Part shown: piece by piece, positions 57,560-64,000 of the stretch
Layout: every line of letters begins with the position of its first letter
How positions within the stretch are numbered: the first letter of the stretch is position 1
DNA from: Excoecaria cochinchinensis
Taxonomy: Eukaryota > Streptophyta > Magnoliopsida > Malpighiales > Euphorbiaceae
Assembly: GCA_947683425.1 (NCBI GenBank)
Contig: CANTUQ010000160.1
Location: forward strand, 248,001-312,000
Reading direction: 5' to 3'
DNA: 64,000 nucleotides
Position numbers and translations under genes: made by a program
The notes under the pieces: generated by a model
The model's database searches: none
What the model was told of the DNA's origin: nothing
Seen by the model: only the letters and a program-made list of their open reading frames with translations

Positions 57560-58780
57560 TCATCCTCGAAATTTACCTGAACTGAAAAGCTGGAAATATT
57601 GTTGTCTCATCATCTCTTCGGGTTCCCATGTCGCTTCCTCGACATTGTGGTGATTCTAGAGAATCTTCACCAGTGGAATCTATTTGCTTCTGAGCTGCTT
57701 CACTTCTCTAGCTAGGATCTTCACTACATATTCCTCATAAGTCATATCTGGCTGGACTCGAACTTCCTTAGTCCTGATAACATGACTAGGGTCTGAACGG
57801 TACCTTCGAAGCATAGAGACATGGAAGACATCATGAATCTTCTCTAACTCTTGTGGAAGCTTCAATCTGTAAGCTACTGGTCCAACCCACTGAATAATCT
57901 CATACGGGCCAATGAACCTCGGACTCAGCTTGCCTTTCTTTCCAAATCTCAGGATCTTCTTCCATGGAAAAACTTTCAGAAATACTTTATCTCCCACTTG
58001 AAACTCTATATCTTTCCTCTTCAGATCTGCATAAGACTTCTGTCGATCCATGGCTTCTTTCAGTCTGTCTTTAATCACTCGAACCTTTTCTTCAGTTTCT
58101 TAAATCAGATCTAACCCCACAATCTTATTCTCACTGAGCTCTTTCAAACAAAGAGGAGTTCTGCACTTTCTACCATACAAAGCTTTATAGGGAGCCATCT
58201 TGATACTAGTCTGGTAACTGTTGTTGTAGGCAAATTCTGCTAAAGGCAAGTACCTCTCCTAACGGTTACCAAACTCAAGTACACAATATCTCAATATATC
58301 TTTCAGAATCTGAATCACACGCTCAGATTATCCATCAGTCTGAGGGTGAAAAGCTGTACTGAAATGTAATCTAGTTCCCCAAGCTTCCTGAAGTCTCTTC
58401 CAAAACTGAGAAGTGAATCTCGGATCACGATTTGAAATGATGGAGGAAGAAACTCCATGCAATCTTACAATCTCACTAATGTACAACTCTGCCAGCTTGG
58501 ATAACGAATAATCCATTCTGATAGGCAGGAAGTGAGCCAATTTAGTGAGTCGATTAATAATTACCCAAACTGCATCATGTTTATTTCTCATGAGAGGAAA
58601 TCCTGACACAAAGTCCATAGTTACCCTGTCCCATTTCAATTCATGGATGACAATAGGCTGAAGCAAACCTGATGGAACTTGATGTTCTGCCTTGACTTGC
58701 TGACAAATCAGACATTTACCCATAAATTCTGTCACATCATGTTTCATGCCTGGCCACTAATATAGCATCTTTAAATCCTG
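57560..58780 (-). pseudogene. pol: Element B integrase and chromodomain-like tail
   Basis: 58747-58328 is open with KCLICQQVKAEHQVPSGLLQ, TMDFVSGFP (D), SNRDPRFTSQFW (D) and HPQTDG before a stop. The glutamate region SERVIQILKDILR follows. 58078-57680 is open with the C-terminal module (FQVGDKVFLKVFPWKK, LSPRFIGPYEI) and IHDVFHVSMLRRYRSDPSHV, EEYVVKILAREVKQLRSK. After TAG stops at expected Q and W positions, ATWEPEEMMRQQY closes the chromodomain-like tail. About 80-85% similar to element A by eye. Confidence 0.9.
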
Positions 58781-58885
58781 ATACATCTTGTTACTACCAG
58801 GATGCATGGCAAAGCTGTTATGATGAGCTTCTAACAAGATATTCTTTTTCAAATCAGCTTGATCAGGAACGCATAATCTTTGTTT

Positions 58886-59618
58886 TTAATATAACCCACC
58901 ATCTAAACCCAATGAATACTCACTGACATGTCCATCTTTCACCTGAGACATAATGGTGGACAACCGATCATCCTGCTTCTGAGCATCTTTCACTTGCTGG
59001 AGAAAATCTGGCTTGACTTGCATTTCTGCAATCAAAACTCCATCAAGCCAACGCCTCTGTCTCAAGTTAAACTCCTTCTGAGTAAGCAAATACTTAAGAC
59101 TCTTGTGATTAGTGTAGATATGGCATCTCTCACCATACAGATAATATCTCCAGATCTTCAATGCAAATACAATAGCTGCCAACTCAAGATCATGAGTAGG
59201 GTAATTCTTCTCATGAGTCTTAAGTTGTCGGGAGGCATAAGCAATCACCTTGACTTCCTGCATCAATACACAACCCAAACCATTTTTGGAAGCATCATTG
59301 AAGACCACAAAGTCCTTATCAGATTTAGGTTGCACTAACACTAGAGCTTCAGTTTAGCATACACTTAAGCTTCTCAAAGCTCTCCTGACATTTATATGAC
59401 CATACAAACTTAACATTCTTTTGTAATAATCTGGTTAAAGGAGTTGCAATCGAAGAGAAACCCTTGACAAATCTTCTATAGTAACCTGCCAATCCCAGAA
59501 AACTCCTAACCTCGGTAACACTTCTGGGTCTCTTCCACTGAAGGATCGCTTCAATCTTTTTAGGATTAACTTTAATACCATCTATTGATACTACATGAGC
59601 TAGAAACGATACCTCATC
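58886..59618 (-). pseudogene. pol: Element B RT C-terminal part and truncated RNase H
   Basis: It begins, cut by element C, at VSFLAHVVSIDG, followed by SFLGLAGYYRRFVKGFS, then after a stop VFNDASKNGLGCVLMQE, YASRQLKTHEKNYPTHDLEL and TNHKSLKYLLTQKEFNLRQR. The sequence then jumps in frame from RRWLD to GVLIAEMQVKPDF, lacking the HPGKANxVADALS end of RNase H kept in element A (about 55-60 residues). RT active site, protease and gag of B should lie right of element C, outside the window. Confidence 0.88.
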
Positions 59619-59875
59619 TGTCACACCCTATTTTCCCCCTAGTAGTTTGAGCCATGTGTATGTGTGCATGTGTGGGTGTATTGGCATGTGTTAAGGGTAT
59701 TCATGGGTAATATGCATGAGTTATGGGCTTTATTAGAGTGTGGGTGCATGTATGTTAGTAGTGTGTGCATTAGTGGGGTTAGTCTTGTGTGTGGTGTCAT
59801 GCATGTTAGTTGGGTGTGAGTGGTCAAGTTCCACCAATCTTAGGGTGACATGTGGCTAGGGTTTTAGGAAGTAGG

Positions 59876-59883
59876 TATAAATA
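59876..59883 (+). promoter_or_regulatory. Probable TATA box of element C
   Basis: TATAAATA in GTAGGTATAAATAAAAGGAG, with a CCAAT motif about 42 bp upstream (59832-59836). A transcript would start near 59905-59915, at the beginning of the CT-rich leader. Confidence 0.65.
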
Positions 59884-60035
59884 AAAGGAGAGAGAAAAGG
59901 GAGCAGCCATTTTGCTGCCTCTTTCCCATTTTTCTTCCTCTTCTCTTTATCTCTTCTTCCTCTTTTCTCTTCAAGTGTGCCCTAGCTTGGATCGAAGTGG
60001 TTTTGGTGGAAATTGATCATCTCTTAAGCTTTAAT

Positions 60036-60045
60036 TGGTAAGTTT
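60036..60045 (+). other. Splice-donor-like site in the LTR leader
   Basis: AATTGGTAAGTTTT, a good GTAAGT donor, also conserved in the reversed relative at about 331-345. A candidate acceptor is TTTACAG|GT near 60226-60232. Splicing is not shown. Confidence 0.35.
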
Positions 60046-60619
60046 TAGTGGGTTTTCTCTTCTTCTCCATCTTTTCTCGTGATCTTTATTAGATGTGTTC
60101 TTAATCTAGGATTTTTGTGTTTGTATGGTTGTTGGGGTTTTTGGGTTTAGAAGTGCCTACTTGTGATCCCAAGGGGAAAGAGAAGGCGAGTGGGAGCGGA
60201 GCTTGCAACTAGGAGCATAGGAATTTACAGGTTTGGGAATTTATTTGAATTTGTTACATTTTTGTGATTTGGTATGTTTAAATGATTTTCTGGAAATTTA
60301 AAGTTTGATGAGGCTTATGTTAGTGCAAATGTTATGGGTTTTGGTTTGATTTAAGTTGTGACGCATGAATGATGAATTATTAGAGCAAATTTTAAGTTTG
60401 ATGAACTTTACTGAAATTTTCTAGGTTTGTCACTTTTGAGAAGTTTGATTATATTAATTCATGATTTAATGGTGTTAATTGTTGTAAAAGTTGTATTTTA
60501 TGTTATTTATGATGTGGGTAATGATCAATTTGTGTGGGGTTAAGTTTTGAAGTCAATTGGAGGTTTGGGTGATTTTTGAGTGTATTTTTCTGCAGATTTT
60601 TGCGTAAGAGCTGGTATTC

Positions 60620-60950
60620 ACGACTCTGTAGCGAGCATAACACTGTCGCAAGCACGATAGAGCTCGGTGAATTCAGCCTTTGCGCATGGCCGAGCGTTGG
60701 GTTTGCCGAGCCGCCACAACGAGAGCTCCCTGTCTCGATTGCAACAGAGCGCTCGGCTACCGAGCGAATTTGGGCAGTTCTCTATCGTGAGTACGACAAC
60801 TTTGGCTGGCCGCTCACTATCGCGAGCATGATGCTCATCATGAGCACGACAGTGAGATGTGCTTCTGTCTCCGTGCGAGCGCGAAGACTGCCGTGATCAC
60901 GACCTGGGGCCAGTTTTGCCTCTGTCGCAAGCGCGATAGTGAGCCTCCAC
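60620..60950. repeat. Cluster of CG-rich imperfect palindromes in element C LTR
   Basis: About 8 degenerate copies of CTGTCGCGAGCNCGACAG. The best are CACTATCGCGAGCATGATG with its mirrored partner ending GAGCACGACAGTGAG (about 60823-60866), CCTCTGTCGCAAGCGCGATA (about 60918-60937) and CACTGTCGCAAGCACGATAG (about 60642-60661). GCCGAGC words are interspersed. Confidence 0.75.
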
Positions 60951-62026
60951 CTGCCCTATTTTTTCAATTTTGCCCTTTTTTTCTAAAATGAATTTCACAT
61001 CTTTTCTACATGGGTTTTTACTACTGTATGGGAATGAATATGCTTATATATGTATAATATTATGATTTCTTTATGATGAATTATATGTTATGCATTGGAA
61101 CATGAATTGTATTATGCATTACCTGCAAGAGTCAGTTTAGTGGATAGTTAGGCATGCCTAATAGAGTTCAATAGCTGTAGCCGTAAGTTCTGTTTTGGAC
61201 CCTGATCAGGTCCCCATTTGGTTCCTCGCGAACCTCAATGTGTTTGGATCTTATTTAAGATCCCCTCCGTAAAATGTTTTTGAATGAGAAAATGTGATGT
61301 TGCTTTTTGATTCGTACCCGTAAGGTACCGCCATGCGTTCACTTGTTATCCACTACTGTGAGTCAGCAGGTGTTATATTTTGCTGTGTTATCAGAATGTG
61401 AATCCGAATGACTATGATTATAAGTATATGAATCAGTTAGCATATGAATGTGATTATGAGCCTTTGAATGCTTATGAATGTGATTTGATTACGATTATAT
61501 CTTATATAATTATCAGCATATGCCATTATGTATGCATTTTGCCTCAACGACCATTGTGAATGGCCGTCCATATTATTGTTGTTTGTTTCCCCACTAAGCG
61601 TTATCGCTTAGCACGGGTGTTTCATCCATGCAGGTGCGGAAGGTGTATAGTTTTTGGGAGAGTCGCCGCAAGTCAAGCCAACACAGAGGGAATTGATGTT
61701 AGGACTTAGCTTTTTGTTATATGATTCTTTTTGTAATAGTGAACTCTCATTGTATTATTCTTTTGTTCAGCTTTCGCCTTGTAATTTTGAAAGATGTAAT
61801 TATTTTGGTAATATCAGAACAGTTATATAATGAATGTTATTATTCCATCTATGAGTAAATGATCAGTTTGGTTTTAAAGTTTTAATTTCTGCTGGATTTA
61901 TGTATGTTTTTATTATGTGGATGAATGTTATTGTACCGTTTAGTTTGGTAACACCCCGACTCGTACGGCTTCTCACTCCCTTGTGAATGGGTTTACCTAC
62001 AGATGGGTAGGGGGTGTTACAGTTTT

Positions 62027-62045
62027 TGGCATCAAAGCCTAGGTT
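62027..62045 (+). other. Primer binding site, element C
   Basis: TGGCATCAAAGCCTAGGTT, a decayed form of the iMet-type TGGTATCAGAGCC site, 5 bases after the LTR. Confidence 0.8.
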
Positions 62046-62126
62046 TAGGCATTTTCTGGGTGTTGTGGTGCATAGATATATGTTTAGGACTGTGTTGGCT
62101 AATGCGGGGTCTTTGTGTTTATTTTA

Positions 62127-63215
62127 GATGGATTCTGATTCGGTCCGTGGGTAGCTTGAGGGGTCCACTGAGAGTGTTAATCCTCAACCAGTGGATCCTT
62201 CAGTGTCTGTTTCGGCTCAAACACCTAGGGTTCAACCTGAGGCCGCAGCCATGCCCTTTGAGGCAATGTTGAATATTTTTCAGGACATGGCTCGTGTCTT
62301 AGAGAGAGTGACAGCTCCGAGAGCCCCTTTAGAGAGCATGAGGAAAGCTGGTACCGAGGATTTTTATGGGACTAGTTTGGATGAGTCTGAGTTTGTTGAG
62401 AAATGGAAAGAGAAGATAGAGCGTGTTCTGTATGAGATTCGGTGCCCTCCTGAGAGGCAAGTAGAATGTGTTATGGCTTTGTTGTAGGGATCCGCCTACG
62501 ATTGGTGGAAGTTGGTCCGTAAGCATCCCCAGTTGCCTGAACCGATCACTTGGGAGCTCTTTGAGAGGGAGTTTACCAGTAAGTATGTGACTTAGGCCTA
62601 TAAGGATGTTAAGTGGGCTCAGTTTCTCAATCCGAAATAGAGAGCCATGTCAGTTTCTGAGTTTGAGAAATAGTTTAATTGTCTTACGAAGTATGCTCCA
62701 GAGGGTGTTCTGACAGAGGAGTTCAGATGTAGGCACTTTGAGGCTGGTTTGAATGAGTCCTTAAGGGCGATGCTTGTTTCATTGATGAGTACTCTGGGTA
62801 TTGGGTATTATCAGATTGTTCAAGTAGTAGTGCGGGCTGAGAGATCTAAATCGGTTTTAAGAGAGAGGGCTCAGAGAAGGAATCTCCCTCGCGGAGGATC
62901 ATCATCATCTTCGAGTAAGAGGTCTAGAAACCCGCAAGATGAGTCTTTTTCAGGTCCGGCTTCGAGAGGCAAGAGGCAGGGTTCTGCTATGAATTTGAGT
63001 TCTGGTAGAGGTGGTTCTGGTATTAGGACCGAGGCGTTGCCTGAGTGTTCTCACTGTAGCAGGTACCATCGGGGTGAGTGTAGGTGGCTCACGGGTGGTT
63101 GTTTCTAATGTGGGAGCACTTATCACTATTTGGGTTACTGTCCTAAGTTGAGTGAGATTTCTGGTGATCAGCGTGAGGCTAGTAGAGTGGGTTCGAATGC
63201 ACTGTAAGCCAGCCG
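62127..63215 (+). pseudogene. gag: Element C gag
   Basis: The start MDSDSVRG is at 62127. The frame reads through several TAG and TAA codons: a Gag core with EDFYGTSLDESEFVEKWKEK, GSAYDWWKLVRKHPQLPEPI, TWELFEREFTSKYV and FEAGLNESLRAMLVSLMS, then a Ser/Arg-rich linker and a double cysteine motif CSHCSRYHRGEC...CF(stop)CGSTYHYLGYCP. Most stops replace an expected Q (CAG to TAG at 62151, 62485, 62593, 62638 and 62671). The frame is otherwise well kept, so decay is by point mutation. Confidence 0.88.
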
Positions 63216-64000
63216 TGGTAGAGGCCTAGGTAGAGGTCGAGGTGGTCTGCCTAGAGAGGGAGCTCCATTAGAGTCTGTTAATCGTCCCTTGACGGTTCCA
63301 GCTAGAGCATATGCTATGAGAGTTCGGGATGAGTAGGATGCTCTCGATGTGATTGCTGGTAAGTTCCTACTCTTTGACACTGAGATTTATGCTCTAATGG
63401 CCCGGGTTCCACATACTCATATTTGTGCACGAGCAAGTTAATTGATAAGTTGCATGATGTTGATTAGTTAGATTATGAGGTTTGTGTGACCAGTCCCTTA
63501 GGGCATAGTGTCAATGTGAGTAGAGTGTATAGGAATTGTCCTCTTTTAGTTCAAGGTGTTGAGTTTTCTGTGGATTTGATGAACCAGGTGTTTAGGCCAT
63601 ATCTCGACCGATTTATAGTAGTATTCATTGATGATATTTTGGTTTACTCGAAGGATGAGAGTGAGCATGAAGAGCATCTTCAGTTAGTACTACAAGTTTT
63701 GAGGGAGCATCGTTTATTTGTGAAGCTCAGTAAGTGTGATTTCTGGCTTCGAGAGGTGTCTTTCTTGGGTCACATTGTGTCAGCTAAGGGTAATCAAGTT
63801 GATCTGGCTAAGATTTAGGCTATTGTGAATTGGAAAGCGCCTAAGAATTTTCTAGAGGTAAGAAGTTTCCTTGGTTTGGCAGGTTATTACCGTCGGTTTG
63901 TGAAGGGTTTTTCTATCATTGCTGCTCCTATGACCAGATTGTTGAGGAAAGGAGTCAAATTTGAGTGGTCGGATAAGTGTCAAGCATGTTTTGAGAACTT
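63216..64000 (+). pseudogene. pol: Element C protease-RT deletion fusion (runs off the window)
   Basis: The protease remnant shows GKFLLFDTEIYAL and, in the shifted frame, PGSTYSYLC, then VTSPLGHSVNVSRVYRNCPL and VEFSVDLM. It passes directly into NQVFRPYLDRFIVVFIDDIL, the RT active-site region, skipping the end of protease and the first half of RT (roughly 300 residues). The join lies at GTGGATTTGATGAACCAGGT, where both family segments contain a DLM codon run. It continues SFLGHIVS, a TAG near 63815, then SFLGLAGYYRRFVKGFS to the window end. It cannot encode active RT. Confidence 0.88.

Larger units (their letters stand above)
59619..62021 (+). mobile_element. Element C 5' LTR (2.4 kb)
   Basis: From TGTCACACCCTATTTTCC to GGGGGTGTTACA, followed 5 bases on by an iMet-type PBS. 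It is inserted into the element B RT coding sequence, with tcatc (59614-59618) as the expected target sequence. The promoter is at 59876-59883. The leader has a splice-donor-like site at 60036-60045. A palindrome cluster lies at 60620-60950. Confidence 0.92.

Overview
The window contains no recognisable host gene. It is a block of nested LTR retrotransposons of the kind that fills gene-poor heterochromatin in flowering plants. The evidence is Ty3/gypsy gag and pol sequence of two plant lineages (a Tat/Ogre-like lineage and a Tekay/Del-like chromovirus lineage), plant-type MULE and hAT MITEs with target-site duplications, and initiator-Met-type primer binding sites. A large-genome eudicot is plausible, but the species cannot be named from the sequence. 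Nearly every coding relic carries stops, frameshifts or deletions.

Layout. 1-3313: debris, made of a reversed LTR fragment (1-460), the 3' end of a plus-strand Tat-like element P (to 2510, with two tandem arrays), the start of its 3' LTR (2511-2957) and a piece of another LTR. Element 0 (minus strand) is the outer host. It has a 3' LTR at 3314-7453 (containing a solo LTR, 4171-5689), a 3' internal part at 7454-9004, a 5' internal part at 39616-43258, and a 5' LTR starting at 43259 that is cut at 44883. Inside element 0 lies a fused pair of minus-strand, gag-bearing, pol-gutted elements: LTR 9005-12287, internal I 12288-19048, shared LTR (19049-19120 plus 29704-31565), internal III 31566-36910, LTR 36911-39615. 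A third copy, element II (19121-29698), sits inside the shared LTR with a perfect 5-bp duplication (gcatc).

Inside the (AAT)n block of element 0's 5' LTR is a second fused pair, Tekay-like and on the minus strand: LTR1 44884-48863, internal A 48864-53635, shared LTR2 53636-57535, internal B from 57536. B is interrupted at 59619 by plus-strand element C (LTR 59619-62021, then gag and a PR-RT deletion fusion), which runs off the window.

Small insertions: a MULE-type MITE (13232-13667, 9-bp TSD), a hAT-type MITE (45381-46065, 8-bp TSD, with the empty site preserved in LTR2), and a foreign segment of organelle-like character in one LTR (about 11278-11943).

Most notable points: two independent fusions of same-strand elements through a chimeric LTR; an inverted RT fragment conserved in three copies of the gag-bearing family; clusters of CG-rich palindromes (core CTGTCGCG..CGCGACAG) in three apparently unrelated LTRs; and a different tandem repeat family beside the polypurine tract of almost every Tat-like element.
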